The translations under genes and the position numbers were made by a program. Under the pieces are notes generated by a model. That model made no database searches. It worked only from the letters and a program-made list of their open reading frames with translations, and was not told where the DNA came from. This document shows, in pieces, positions 45,000 through 56,362 of a DNA stretch of 64,000 nucleotides. How positions within the stretch are numbered: the stretch's first letter is position 1; every line of letters begins with the position of its first letter. Source of the DNA: Dama dama (lineage: Eukaryota; Chordata; Mammalia; Artiodactyla; Cervidae); contig NC_083693.1 in the NCBI RefSeq assembly GCF_033118175.1, positions 53,995,981 to 54,059,980 on the forward strand, in the 5' to 3' direction.

Positions 45000-45205
45000 T
45001 AATAATTTCCATTTAGCCAATGATACTGTGTATGAAGAACTGATTCAGCATTTGACATCCATTCTGTTATTGAATCCTCATAACAATCCTATAAAATAAG
45101 TACTTTATCATCTCTGTTTGACAGACAAGGAAACTTGAACTTTGAGAGGTTAAGTGACTTGCCCATGGTTACCTGGCTATTAAGTGGGAAATTGAATAAT
45201 TTTTG
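45000..45205 (-). repeat. MIR SINE, antisense
   Basis: 'aatcctcataacaatcctat', 'gacagacaaggaaacttgaa', 'gaggttaagtgacttgccca' is the reversed MIR core and 3' end. Confidence 0.82.
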
Positions 45206-45884
45206 GAAGTGGTCTCAACCTGGTTCCTTTGAAGAAACAAAACCATCATTAGTAATTATATCTTACTATGCTCTGTGAATGTCTTTCCCTTTATACTTCA
45301 TTGATGACACATGGTGCTTTTCCAGCAGTTCAAGGTCTGTAAGGGCACAGCCAAGGGCAGGGAAATGGTATTTGGATAAGTCATATTACTAGGGTTGCAG
45401 CTAAGATCTACGGCCAGAGGGGCCATTGTGGCTGGAGGATTGTGGGAAGGGGCATACTCAGCATTCCAACCAATGCCTGGGTACTTTTTTTATTTGAATT
45501 TCTTCTTCAGCATCGGCCACTGGCTAGATATGTGCTAACATGTTCTTATTCTCATATTCTGATGCTCACTGATTCTGATTTCTGGTCCCACACTTCTCCA
45601 TTTCTTTTAGAGTTCAAATGGTCTACTTTCTGATTCAGTTTCTCTAGGAGACATATGAAAATATTTTCTGAATTGTAGAAGTCCAAATTATCAAATAATG
45701 CAATACTATGGTTACATTTCTGCTGTTTAGATGATTATTCTGCTGTGAAACCTCACCTAAACTTCTGGTTTAGGAAAGGTCACCTTTACAGTTTTAATCA
45801 ACTGAAAAAAGAGCCACATGAGGTATAATTATAAATTTTGATAAAGTAAAGCATAACTACATCACATTTTAGGTTAACAGATGG
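45206..45884. other. Unique sequence, nothing recognised
   Basis: No gene or repeat recognised. Confidence 0.4.
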
Positions 45885-46575
45885 GGTTTAGGACACGCTG
45901 CCACCAAATATGGTATTTTGTTATATTGAGTATTTTAAACTGAAGGAATTTGAGAAACCAGCATGAAAAAGATAAAAAATTTCATGTTAGAGATGCCCTC
46001 ATTATATCTGGAAGAAAGGAGCATCCTTATCTCTTAAGATCTAGGGACCAGAGAGGATTCTGGATGAACAGTCATTGCTGAGCTTCCCTATCTACTTGTT
46101 TCATGCCCTTTGTCCTCTGATGCTTTTTCACGACTTTCTGTTCTTCATCAAACCTAATTAAAAATGCTCAGGTTTAACCATTTCTTTGGGTTTTCCTTTT
46201 GAAGGTTCCCATGTCACATGAAAAGTATGCTAAATAAATTTGTATGCTTTTCTTTTGTTAATCTTTAAAAAAATTTTTTTTTCTGTGTGACTTAAACTTC
46301 ATTACCATATTCTTTTTTTTTTTTTTTGTGGATGACTAATATGAATTTATAGCATTTATTTATTTTAAAATTATTATTTAAAAAAAAATTTGGCCACACT
46401 GTGCCACATGTGGGATCTTGGTTTCCCCACTAGGGATTGAACCTGTGCCCCATGATGTGAAAGTACAGGGTCTTAACTGCTGGACCACCAGGGAAGTCCC
46501 TGTTAAATCTGTCTTTTGTTATAGGGGTCCCAGTCAAGAACTTAGAAGGGTAGAGAAGAAAGATGTTTTTCTTCG
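45885..46575 (+). mobile_element. Degenerate LTR, same family as 43205-43725, split by CHR
   Basis: 'tggggtttaggacacgctgc' start, 'gttcttcatcaaacctaatt', then 'taaataaatttgtatgcttt' and TTGTTAATCT. A CHR SINE intervenes, and the LTR resumes at 46501 with 'tgttaaatctgtcttttgtt' to 'gggtagagaagaaagatg'. The TGTTAATCT/TGTTAAATCT repetition is consistent with the SINE's TSD. Confidence 0.55.
46340..46500 (-). repeat. CHR-type SINE, antisense, inside LTR
   Basis: T/A-rich reversed tail, 'gccacatgtgggatcttggt', 'actagggattgaacctgtgc' and head 'ggaccaccagggaagtccc'. It interrupts the LTR at 45885-46575. Confidence 0.9.
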
Positions 46576-46789
46576 CTGATACAGCCTACATAAAAGTCTT
46601 ACAGATTGTCTGAAATTGGTTTCTACTTTCTCTCAGAGACATGAGGATAAGCATTGCTTGTATGAGAAGGATGATGTCAAAATGCAAACCTGGCTTTACC
46701 TTACACTCCAGCTTTCTCCAGAGAGGCTAGAAATTTGGCAAAGATGGCTGGTGCCATTTCATTCAGGAGATACACAAACAAAGCATGAG
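46576..46789. other. Unique sequence
   Basis: Nothing recognised. Confidence 0.4.
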
Positions 46790-47455
46790 GTTTTACAATC
46801 ACCCTAGGAATTTTAAAAAATCTTGAGGCCAGGGTCCTACCCCAGACTCAGTTCAGTTCAGTTGCTCTGTCGTGTCCAACTCTGCAACCCCATGGACCGT
46901 AGCACGCCAGGCCTTCCTGTCTATCACCAACTCCCGGAGCTTACTCAAACTCATGTCCATCGAGTCGGTGATGCCATCCAGCCACCTTATCCTTTGTTGT
47001 CCCCTTCTCCTCCTGCCTTCAATCTTTCCCAGCATCAGGGTCTTTTCAAATGAGTCAACTCTTCACATCAGGTGGCCAAAATACTGGAGTTTCAGCTTCA
47101 ACATCAGGCCTTCCAATGAACACCCAGGACTGATCTCCTTTAGGATGGACTGCTTGGATCTCCTTGCAGTCCAAGGGACTCTCAAGTGTCTTCTCCAACA
47201 CCACAGTTCAAAAGCATCAGTTCTTTGGTGCTCAACTTTCTTTATAGTCCAACTCTCACATCCATATATGACCACTGGAAAAACCATAGCCTTGACTAGA
47301 TGGACCTTTGTTGGCAAAGTAATGTCTCTTTTTAATATGCTGTCTGTACCCCAGACTAATAATAAAAATATTTGGAGGTAGAGTCCAGGCATCAGATTTT
47401 TCTGAAAGCTTCCTGAGTGATGCCAGTGTATAGCCAGGGTTGAGAAGCACCGGTC
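46790..47455. mobile_element. MER5A (hAT-Charlie MITE), split by BovB
   Basis: 46790-46848 ('caccctaggaattttaaaa', 'ggccagggtcctaccccaga') and 47358-47455 ('ggtagagtccaggcatcaga', 'agccagggttgagaagcac') together make a palindromic MER5A. The BovB and its duplicated target lie between them. Confidence 0.78.
46838..47357 (-). mobile_element. BovB, 5'-truncated, antisense, perfect 11-bp TSD
   Basis: Element at 46849-47346, from the reversed terminal 'cagttcagttcagttgctct' to 'taatatgctgtctg'. TSD TACCCCAGACT at 46838-46848 and 47347-47357. Well preserved, which suggests a recent insertion. It covers the C-terminal coding end and tail only. Confidence 0.95.
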
Positions 47456-47694
47456 TAGCACCACATGTAGATCAGAAATTACCATATAACGTGGTACAAG
47501 GTCCTTTGAGAGATGGAGACATTAGAGTTAAGACTTGGACCTTGCCTTTTAATGTGGTTCAAAACACTGTTGCCACAAAAATGGTTACTAATAATGCAGT
47601 GTGGTCACTTGTTATTGGTAACTGATTGGTAAGTGAGAGAGGTATGTAATGGTGACTAAATAGCCTCCAATTCCTACCCTCATCCTTCCAGGTA

Positions 47695-47900
47695 AAAATA
47701 ATCACTGTCTCCTGTGTGCCAGACAGTTTATCTGCCTCATTTCATCTTCTCAACAGCTTATCACTTGGGTGGTATTCTCATTTTACCACAGAAAACTAAG
47801 GCTTGGTGATACTGTTACTTGTGGAAGGTCTGAGCAACAGGCTTGGAAAGTAGATCTATGGGGACCAGCATCCATGCTCTCTAACCATTAAGTTGTACAG
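47695..47900 (-). repeat. MIR SINE, antisense
   Basis: 'gtgtgccagacagtttatct', 'ggtggtattctcattttacc' and 'ctctaaccattaagttgta' in reversed MIR order, diverged. Confidence 0.65.
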
Positions 47901-48126
47901 TTTGGTTTTGGTAGGTGCCTGGTCAGTAGCAGTTAGGGTGAGCTGTGTCCCATAAAATGTTTGACATTTTATATATTTACATTTCTTATTTTTTAAACTG
48001 TGTATTTTGAGAAATTCCAAACCCCAGGAAAGCTGAATGAATAGGACACTAAATGCTGTATAAATCCCTTTCTGGAATTTATTTGATGGTTTTCTCATTA
48101 TTAGATACAGATTAAATATTCATGGC

Positions 48127-48359
48127 AAGGATACTGGATGAAAGAAAGTGAAATTGCTCAGTCGTGTCTGATTCTTTGCAACCCCATGAACTGTAGCCTA
48201 CAAGGCTCCTCCATCCATGGAATTTTCCAGGCAAGAGTACTGGAGTGGGTTGCCATTTCCTTTTCCAGAGGATCTTCCCTACCCAGGGATGGAACTTGGG
48301 TGTCCTGCATTGCAAGCAGATGCTTTTACCATCTGAGCCATGAGGGAAGGAGGCTGGAT
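48127..48359 (-). repeat. Bov-tA SINE, antisense, imperfect 13-bp TSD
   Basis: Element at 48140-48346: reversed tail 'gaaattgctcagtcgtgtct', body, reversed B-box 'cagggatggaacttggg', head 'gagccatgagggaa'. Flanks AAGGATACTGGAT and AAGGAGGCTGGAT agree at 11 of 13 positions. Confidence 0.92.
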
Positions 48360-48603
48360 AGCTGACGTATAATTCTTAGTGGATCCATCAAGAGGTTCAT
48401 ATCAGATTGTCCCATTATTGGTGATGCTAAGTTTGCTCATTTGATTAAGTTGGTACCATACCTAAAACCCTTGTTGTACAGTTAACCTATGTGGTGATAC
48501 TTTAAAACCAATAGTTCTTTACCCTTTGGTTTTAGCATCTGTTATGATTTTTACACTGTGGGTTGAAAATAGAGATTTTCTATTTCTATCATTTTCTTGG
48601 CAT

Positions 48604-48985
48604 TCATTAGTTGGTACATTAGTTGCCTTGGGCTGCCACAACAAACCACCACAGCTTTGGGTGGCTTAAACAACAGAAATATATTTTCTCATGGTTCTGG
48701 AAGCCAGAAGTCCAAGACCAAAGTGTCATCAGGGTTGGTATCTGGTGAATCCTCTCTTCTGGCTTGTAGGCAGCTGTCTTCTAAAGGTGTCCTCACTGGA
48801 CTCTCCTGTGTGACTTGGGGAGGGAGAAAACCCTTTGGTAGATTAAAGCTCTATGCTTGTGACCTCATTTAACCTTAATTACCTTCCTACAGGTCCCGTC
48901 TTCAAATACAGTCACATTGGGAGTCAGTGCTTCAGCATATGGACTTTGGGTGGGAGACAGTTCGATTATAACCAATGGTGTTCTG
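48604..48985 (-). mobile_element. MaLR (MLT1-like) solo LTR, antisense
   Basis: 'gccttgggctgccacaacaa', 'gggtggcttaaacaacagaa', 'tctggaagccagaagtccaa' and 'tacagtcacattgggagtca' are reversed MaLR LTR wording across the full LTR length. No internal sequence. Confidence 0.82.
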
Positions 48986-49479
48986 TAGAACTGAGCTTTC
49001 TTCTCCCCACCCCTGCCCTCCTCCTCTTCCTTCTCCACCCCTACCATTATTTTCTCCTCCTTCTGAGTTTCATAATGGATTCATGGAGTTATTTTTCATC
49101 AACTGTACTATGACCTGTATCTGTCATTTTTCACAGTGATCAAATTGTCCAGGATGTGGCCAGTGGGAGCTTCTTCAAACCAGCACCAGTATGTTTCCAT
49201 ATGACTCTATCGACATTGCCTTCTTCTTGAATAAGATGTTCTAAGTCTACCTTGTGTTTCTCCTCTCCCAATCATTTCTGGAATCGGTCATTTCTCTAAG
49301 GAAACCTTGTTCCTTTTGGTGGGAGATGGTATTTAGAAACACTATCTTTGAGCTTGTGTTGCTGGCAATGATTACCTTGTGAATCTGTTATTTTAAATAG
49401 ATTTCTCCATATGGTAGCTATAAAAACTATACCAAAAAAGACTTTTTTAAATTAGAGATTAACTCTTTGAGAGTACAAT
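48986..49479. other. Unique sequence with a CTCC-rich tract
   Basis: A pyrimidine-rich stretch lies at about 49002-49070. No gene recognised. Confidence 0.4.
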
Positions 49480-49578
49480 CAGGCATTTAGTAAGCATTTG
49501 AAAAGCCTTTGAGTGGCTTGGAATGTAGCATGTACTTAGTAAATAAATATTGATAAATGAATGAATAAATGACCTTGA
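49480..49578 (+). mobile_element. L2 LINE 3' terminus
   Basis: 'tagtaaataaatattgataa' followed by ATGAATGAATAAATGA is an L2 3' end. Confidence 0.55.
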
Positions 49579-50944
49579 ATTATGGGGTTTGCTTGGTTTG
49601 CTGGGAGGAGAATTTGCCCAAGCTGTAGTGAGTGGAGGAGACTGACCTCATTCCTTGTACATGTGTTTATACATGGATCTTATCTGCATTTTTTCAGTGT
49701 GTAGCTGTCTCTCCTGTTAAGAAGAAAAATCCAGATTCCTACCTCCAGACCCTTTATAAGCTCTTACACTGTTTCCCCAGGAAGTGATTCCTTGGAGCCT
49801 CTAACTTCTTATCAGTGGTTCTCAGAGCATCCCTTCAGACTTCTAGGGGGATGAGATAACTTATCCTGAAAAGATACTTGAAAAGAAATATTTTTTCCTG
49901 TTTAAAAAAAATAGCTAGCTAAGGAATATTATTTTTTCACAGATGAAGAGAATCGAGTTAAAATGAAGCTAGGAATACAGATTTCAGAGCTCTTGAGACT
50001 CTCATATATTTAATATCTATCCCAAGGAACAAGGATTCAGTCACAACCACTCTTTGAGGATCTATTTACTGTCAAAGTGTAATTGGATTTTGATATAGCA
50101 GTTCATTTTAGTGGGGGTGGGCAAGGGAAGGTGATTACAAAGTAACAAAATGTAAGTGATGATACCTTTGATTTTTTTTTTTTTTTTTTTTATCTTTCCT
50201 GCTCCTGGATCTTAACAGATACTGGGAGTAAACCCCTTATCCCCCACAGTAGTCTTAGAAAACAAGGCATACACTTCAACTACTTCTGCTGTGAATAATC
50301 CATTGAAGCCAAACAGTATTATACTAGATTCATCAGTGTTCACACAAAGGTCATATCCTTACATATCTCTTTGAATTTGTGGGACGCATATGGTGTACCA
50401 CTTCTATAGAAGAAATATTTTCATTTTAGAATTCAACTTTTGTAACCTTTGGCAACATGTAGTATCAATGGCTCTTTGTTGTTCAAAAAAAAAGTAAAAC
50501 TGTAAGCTATCCCCAAGGATATGCAGGGCGTTGCTATAGCAACAGAATCTGCCTCCTAGCACCACAAGAGAAGCTATGAATAAAAGATGGTGTTCTAAGG
50601 ACAACAGAATAGAAGGGGTTGTTTCGATCCTTCCAATACCTGAAATTTGCTGTTATTTTGTTAAATGCAAAATAAAAATCTTGGGGAAAGGCCCAGTTCA
50701 CTAAAGGGATGAATTTCTATATTGTACTTCAGATGTCATGGGGAAAAATATACACTTTCTGAATAGAGTCAGGCATGGTAGGAAGACCAGGAAAGGGCCG
50801 AAATGTTTGATTTATGCTTTTTTTTGTTTGTTTAATTTTTTACTTTGGATGAAAGAATTCAAAGACAAACATGCTACTCAGACATACAGAAAATAGGACT
50901 ATTTAAAATTTGACCCAGCATAGTCTTTTTGTTATTTATAAGTT
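49579..50944. other. Unique sequence with poly(T) and X-box
   Basis: A T-only run lies at 50172-50190. No transposon recognised. A palindromic X-box is at 50530. Confidence 0.4.
50530..50543. promoter_or_regulatory. Perfectly palindromic RFX-type X-box (candidate)
   Basis: GTTGCTATAGCAAC is a 14-bp perfect inverted repeat matching the RFX half-site (RGYAAC) on both arms. It is in unique sequence. Function is not shown. Confidence 0.5.
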
Positions 50945-51057
50945 TTTTGGCCATGCTGCACTGCATGCAGGATTTTAGTTCCCTGACCAGGGATCAAACC
51001 CATACCCCCTACAGTGGGAGCACGGAGTCTTAACCACTGGACCACCAGGAAAGTCCC
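50945..51057 (-). repeat. CHR-type SINE, antisense
   Basis: 'ggccatgctgcactgcatgc', 'ccctgaccagggatcaaacc', head 'ggaccaccaggaaagtccc'. Confidence 0.88.
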
Positions 51058-51544
51058 TGGTTCTATGTTTAAACATAGCACACTTTACATAAAATATAGG
51101 ACAAAACAAAGTGCTGTAATTTCAGCTTGCACTGTCTGTTCTGAATCCAGTTATTTTCATGTGTACCCACTTTGGTCACTGAGTTCTAGTTACTAGTGAT
51201 TTCTCCATAACTGCCTATCTACCTACTAACCTAGCTATGTTACATTATACTGGGTATTTTAGGACCCACATCTTAGGATGATGGATAAAGGTTTCAGATG
51301 ATGCAGAAATAGATGAACTTTGACTCTGTCTCTGTCTCCCCACCAACACACCCACATACATGTATATATACTTGTATCTTTTCACAACTATATATCACAT
51401 TTAGTTTTTAAGAAACATCTTTTTTTATTGTGTGAAGTTATTGGTGGATGAACTGTTATTCTGAAAAGAGGTAAAGAACTCACCCCTCTCTAAATGCTGA
51501 TTTTCAATATATGTAGAGCTAAATTAAACTATTGCCAGAGATAT
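51058..51544. other. Unique sequence
   Basis: Nothing recognised. Confidence 0.4.
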
Positions 51545-51770
51545 GACTTCCCAGGTGGCACAGTGGTAAAGAATCCACCTGCCAATGCAGGAGACGCAAG
51601 AGACGCAGGTTCGATCCCTAGGTTGGGAAGACCCCCCTGGAGTGGTAAATGGCAACTCTCTCCAGTGTTCTTGCCTGGGAAGTTCCATGGACAGAAGGGC
51701 CTGGCAGACTACAGTTCATGGGGCCACAAAGAGTCAGACACAACTAAGCATGTGTGAGCACACACACAAG
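51545..51770 (+). repeat. Bov-tA SINE, full length
   Basis: Head 'acttcccaggtggcacagtg', exact B-box GGTTCGATCCC (51609-51619), body with a small CCCC expansion, end 'gtcagacacaactaagcatg' and a CACACACA tail. Confidence 0.93.
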
Positions 51771-51794
51771 CTGTGATTATCAGAGCAAAGGGGC

Positions 51795-52172
51795 TGCTAT
51801 GGACTGAATTATTTCTCCCCCACCCAAGTTGATATCTTGAAGCCCTAACCCTGAATGTGACTCTTATTTGGAGACAAGGCATCTGTGGAAGTGATTAAGG
51901 TTAAGTGAGGTTATAATGGTAGGACCTCAATCCAATACAAGTGTTCTTGTAAAACGAGAGACCAGAGCTTTCTCTGTGTGCATGTACTGAGGAAAGGCCA
52001 TGTGATCACACAGTGAGAAACCAGCCATCTATGTCAGGAAAATAGGCCTCACTAGGAGGTAACCATGTTGGCATTCTATTATCAGACTTCCCATCTCTAG
52101 AACCGTGACAAAATAAATGTAAGCCATTTAGTCCATGGCATTTTGTTATGGCAGCCCAAGCTGGCTGATACA
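51795..52172 (+). mobile_element. MaLR (MLT1/MST-like) solo LTR, sense
   Basis: Begins TGCTATGGACTGAATT and ends near 'ctggctgataca', so both LTR ends are present. Internal words include 'gaagccctaaccctgaatgt' and 'gttatggcagcccaagctgg'. No internal gag/pol. An old solo LTR from recombination. Confidence 0.88.
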
Positions 52173-54680
52173 GATTTAAAAACACTTGGTATGATTACTT
52201 AATTTTCTTTTTGAGTCAGAGTTTAAGGGGGGACAGGTATGCACATGATTCTCAAAGTTCTTCTAGGACTGGCCTTTTGTTACTGTCACCTTAACAACTT
52301 TACATAACTGGGAATCAGAAGGTTTCTAATACAGTTATTAAATGTGTTTAAAACATGGCTCTGAAACCTAGAAAAATAAGACCTTTCGTTTTAGTTGCAA
52401 TAATTTTCCCACTTATTTTTGTGGTTGGATACAAATGCAGAAGCCTAACAAAAAGGCAGCATTTTGTTTTTCAATTCTATCTTAATTTGGGTACTGATTG
52501 ACTACATTTGGGAGGATGGATTAATAGACTCTATATTAGTATTGATTTTATGAGAATAGATTCCAGACAACCGTTGTCAAAATTTCAGAGATCTTTTTTT
52601 CTGTTCAGTGTTTCCCTCTCCTTGGATCTCCCCATAAGTCAAAAGCTTCAAAGATTTTTTTTTTTTTATTAGCAAGGAGTGTATTCAGTTGAGCTGGTTA
52701 TATGTCTTGATTGTTTCTCTTAGTCTTGAAATTAAGTGGCACACTAAAATGTTAATATTGAGGGGTGGGAACATGGATTATTCTTTTTCTCCTACTTTCC
52801 CACTTATTTTCTAAATTTTGTATAATAAACACTCATCATGAAACATAATAAAGTTGAAAAATACGAAGTATTAGAAGAACTTGTAAAAATCCTGTCTTCT
52901 TTCAGGAAGAATTTTGGGTGGTTTACAATAAAAGACATTTATACAATAAAGCTAGATGAGCTAGGAATTAGAAATCTAAAAGGAAGTAAATGCTGTAACC
53001 AATGAGATTTAGTATAGTTATGATAACTGAACATTAAATTTAGCTCTGAGCTTCTTTTATATCCAAGAAAAAAATCATGGATTAGAAAATGATCATTATC
53101 TGATCAAGAGAAAGAATATCATCTAAGTATACTTTGTGAAAGGATATTTTTTTGCTTGTTAAACTCCTAAAAAGAATTTTTCATAGTATGTTTTATTCGT
53201 GTAAAACATAAAAAGTATTTTTATATGCTTGTAAATATAGCGAAAATGTTTGGAAGATACTCAGGAAACTGTTGATGGTTATATTAAGTTGTCAGACACT
53301 TCTGTTGCCTAGCATACTTTCCCCTTACTTTGATAACAGTGTCCCTCTTCCTTGAGGGAACAGCTCCCCTTCTATTTTAGTTATGAATTTCTGGGCACTG
53401 CCAACTGCAGTTACTCCTTTGACCCAAACCAAGCTAATCGGAGCATATCACTGGGATATTTCTAAGGGAGACAAAAACCTCCCTTTTCTTGTTGGATGAC
53501 AGTGATGCAGGGTATGTTCCGTCAGTCTTGTGAAGCCCTGTTCTTCACCACCCAAGATAACTAAGAATAACTAATGTGCATGTAGAAGCAGAGACCAGAA
53601 GCTCACTCCCCAGGCTCATTCCCTGGGGCCTTTGGTACCACTCTGGTTTCAGCAGTGTTTGCTTTGATTCCTTGCCTTATGCTTAGTGGCCTTCACTTCT
53701 TCTCCGGCATTTAACTTCCATCAAATTACAGATCTGTCACTGCGATAGAAAGAGTCTTGACTACTTGAATACCTCTGAGAGTTAGAATTGTGTGGGCAAG
53801 AAAAGAAGGATATGGGAGTTTTTATATTGCTTGGGGAAAAAAAACTTTTTAAACAATAAGCACTTATTGTATATAATAAAAATCCTATTGGAAATGCAGG
53901 AAAAATGTATCATGAAAAAATTTGTCTAGGGGACATTGAACAGTACAGAAGACAGTATCTCCAGAAAAGTTAATGCACTGGGCCTTTATTCAGGTGTCTA
54001 GTTCTTATGTTGAGCTTTGTTGCAGCCTGGGAATAACACTGAAGTGGTATTTGGTAGAGGAACTAAGCTAATGTGGTGCCCCACTAGTACTGAAGTAGCC
54101 TATGGAATGCTTAGAGGAGTGGACGGAGAACAAACCTCAGGCTGTGAGCCTATCAACCTAAGGGCCTTGACTGTTCTAGGTGAACTCCTGTGATGAGAAG
54201 TTAAGTGTGCATATACTGTTGATGGCAGAACGATATGCTTTGGATTATAGATGAGCAGATGGTGGGGTGACATTTTATGAAAGATGAAGATAATACTCAG
54301 TTGTGTTTTTACCAGAATGAAAGGTCATCTCACTTGCAAATGGAGATGGGTCATGGAAGTCCCTGAAGCTGAGGCCAAATTTTCTTCAAGAGGCAACTTC
54401 ACATCTGCTTAAGTGCTTGAATGTACTTTACTGGGACCCTAGGGTAGCTTAAGATGGATATAGCATGTCATAGGGGAAAGACTTGAACTAGTTTACGCTT
54501 CCAGTGTGACTCATTGACACCTACAACCTTAGCAACCTCCCAGGGCTGGGTTCCCCTTGAGCAGCTATAGATCCAGAGTTCCAAATGCTTTTTGACTAAT
54601 CTATTTGCAAGTATTTCTTAACTCAGTAAATATTCCTGAAACCCTGCCTGTATTTCTTTATTCCCGCTCTAGTTTTGCTG
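52173..54680. other. Mostly unique; possible unassigned old LTR at 53330-53740
   Basis: No gene. A T-run lies at about 52656-52668. 53330-53740 ('gacccaaaccaagctaatcg') has an LTR-like feel but no family could be assigned. 53930-54600 is compositionally complex with no repeat recognised. Confidence 0.35.
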
Positions 54681-54757
54681 GGCAGTTGCTCAGTTGTGTC
54701 TGACTCTTTATGACCCCCATGGACTGCAGCACACCAGGCTTCTCTGTCCTTCACCAT
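54681..54757 (-). mobile_element. BovB 3' terminal fragment, antisense
   Basis: 'gcagttgctcagttgtgtct', 'atggactgcagcacaccagg', 'cttctctgtccttcaccatc' extends past the BovA-shared part into BovB-specific sequence, then enters a TCTCTC run. Confidence 0.82.
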
Positions 54758-54959
54758 CTCTCTCTCTCTCCTTTTAGGGTACCTCTATCTGTCTAGTCAT
54801 CCCAGCTGGTAACCTGGGAACCATTCTAGATTTTTCCCTTTGTCTCACTACGAGTATACAATACAATTGCCCCTCTTACATATTTAGAGATTTTTGTCTT
54901 CCCCTTTCTATCTCCATGACCTCTGTTTTGGGTTCTGTGCTAATTATTTGTCACAGGAC

Positions 54960-55085
54960 TAATTAATTAAACTAGTATTTATTGAGCATCTATTATGTGT
55001 CAAGACCTGTGTGAGGTTCTGAGGATTCAGTGGTGAGTAAAACCAACAGTTCCTGTTCTCATGAAGCTTATAGTCTAGGGAGTTA
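54960..55085 (-). mobile_element. L2 LINE 3' end, antisense
   Basis: 'tatttattgagcatctatta', 'gatt-cagtggtgagtaaa' and 'ctcatgaagcttatagtct' are the reversed L2 3' terminus. 54785-54930 may be a further weak L2-like segment in sense. Confidence 0.75.
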
Positions 55086-55099
55086 CTGTGATATATTTC

Positions 55100-55329
55100 A
55101 ACTGGTGTTCCTGCCTTTATTTATGTTTTAAAATTTTATTTATTTAGCTGCATGGGGTCTTGGTTGTGACACCTGGGTTCTTCAATCTTCATTGTGGCCT
55201 GCAGACTCTTTAGTTGTGGCTTTAGTGGGATCTAGTACCCTGACCAGGGATTGAACTCCGGCACCAGGAATGTGAAGTCTTAGCTGCTTGACCACCAGGG
55301 AAGTCCCTTAATTGGTGTGTCTGCTTTTA
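55100..55329 (-). repeat. CHR-type SINE, antisense, worn 20-bp TSD
   Basis: Body 'gctgcatggggtcttggttg', 'accctgaccagggattgaac', head 'tgaccaccagggaagtccc' ending 55308. The 20-bp flanks 55100-55119 and 55310-55329 agree at 16 positions. Confidence 0.86.
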
Positions 55330-55334
55330 GGATA

Positions 55335-55510
55335 CATGCTCAGTCTGTGAGCTTGAGAACTTTTCTAAAACTCAAATGCAAGATGCAAATCTGATTTAAG
55401 TTAATTGCTTTCAGGATGAAATACAAACTCCTCAGCTTGGTACACGAGTCATTCATGACCTGACTCCTCCATCTGTCTTCAGGCTCATTTTTTCCACTAT
55501 AGTTATTTAA
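55335..55510 (+). mobile_element. L2-like fragment, sense
   Basis: 'gcaaatctgatttaagttaa', 'aggatgaaatacaaactcct', 'attcatgacctgactcctc' resembles L2 3' coding/UTR sequence. Confidence 0.5.
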
Positions 55511-55609
55511 AGAGTGACTAAAGAGTGACCCATCTTCCAAAGCCACTGCTGAAAATTAGTATTCTTACATATATCTGACCTCATAGAAGGGTAAAATCAT
55601 GGATTTTTA

Positions 55610-56143
55610 TGTATTTGAGGTAGATGAACCTAGAGCCTCTTATACAGAATGAAGTAAGTCAGAAAGAGAAAAATATCATATGTTAAAACATATATGGAGT
55701 CTAGAAAGATGGTACTGACAACCTTGGCAAGGCAGCAAAGGAGAGGCATAGAGAACAGACTTTTGGACACAGTGAGGGGAGAGGGTGGGATGAATTGAGA
55801 GAGCAGTGTCGAGACATGCACATTGTGCGGCACTATGCCAAGTGGCTTCCGTTGTGTCCGACTCTCTGCAACCCCATGGACCGTAGCACTCCAGGCTCCT
55901 CTGTCCATGGGGTTCTCCAGGCAAGAATACTGGGATGGGTTGCCGTGCCCTCTTTCAGGGGGACATCCTGACCAGGGATCTAACCCACTCATCCCTTACG
56001 TCTCCTGCATTGGCAGGAAGGTTCTTTACCACTACTGCCTCCTGAGCATGGAAACATACCCAGCATGTAAAATAGAGAGCCAGTGGAAATTTGCTGTAGG
56101 ACGGCAGGGAGCTCAGATCAGGTGTCCTGTGATAATCTAGAAG
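55610..56143 (+). mobile_element. L1 3' end, sense, split by Bov-tA and cut by BovB
   Basis: 55610-55837 ('agaatgaagtaagtcagaaa', 'acatatatggagtctagaaa', 'gagagggtgggatgaattga') resumes at 56044 ('gcatggaaacatacccagca', 'ccagtggaaatttgctgtag'). At 56144 it is replaced by BovB. Confidence 0.82.
55838..56043 (-). repeat. Bov-tA SINE, antisense, inside L1
   Basis: 'tccgttgtgtccgactctct', 'gttctccaggcaagaatact', reversed B-box 'cagggatctaacccactcat', degenerate head. It inserted in the L1 3' end. Confidence 0.92.
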
Positions 56144-56362
56144 AACTGACTCATTTGAAAAGACCTTGATGCTGGGAAAGATTGAAGGAGGGAGGAGAAG
56201 GGGATGACAGAGGATGAGATGGCTGGATGGCATCACCGACTCAATGGACATGAGTTTGAGTAAAATTCGGGAGTTGGCAATGGATAGGGAGGCCTGGCGT
56301 GCTGCAGTCCATGGGGTCACAAAGAGTTGGGCACGACTGAGTAGCCGAACTGACTGACTGAC
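56144..56362 (+). mobile_element. BovB 3' terminal fragment, sense
   Basis: 'agaactgactcatttgaaaa' to 'gactgactgactgaca'. Only the last ~220 bp of BovB. It joins the L1 without a visible resumption on the other side. Confidence 0.92.

Noticed and set aside
43205..46575. Complete provirus between two LTR-like copies
   Set aside because: No gag, pol or env signature lies between them, and a MIR and a BovB occupy the interval.
46872..47381. 169-codon plus-strand frame
   Set aside because: Antisense translation of BovB 3' sequence. The coding sense of BovB is on the minus strand here.
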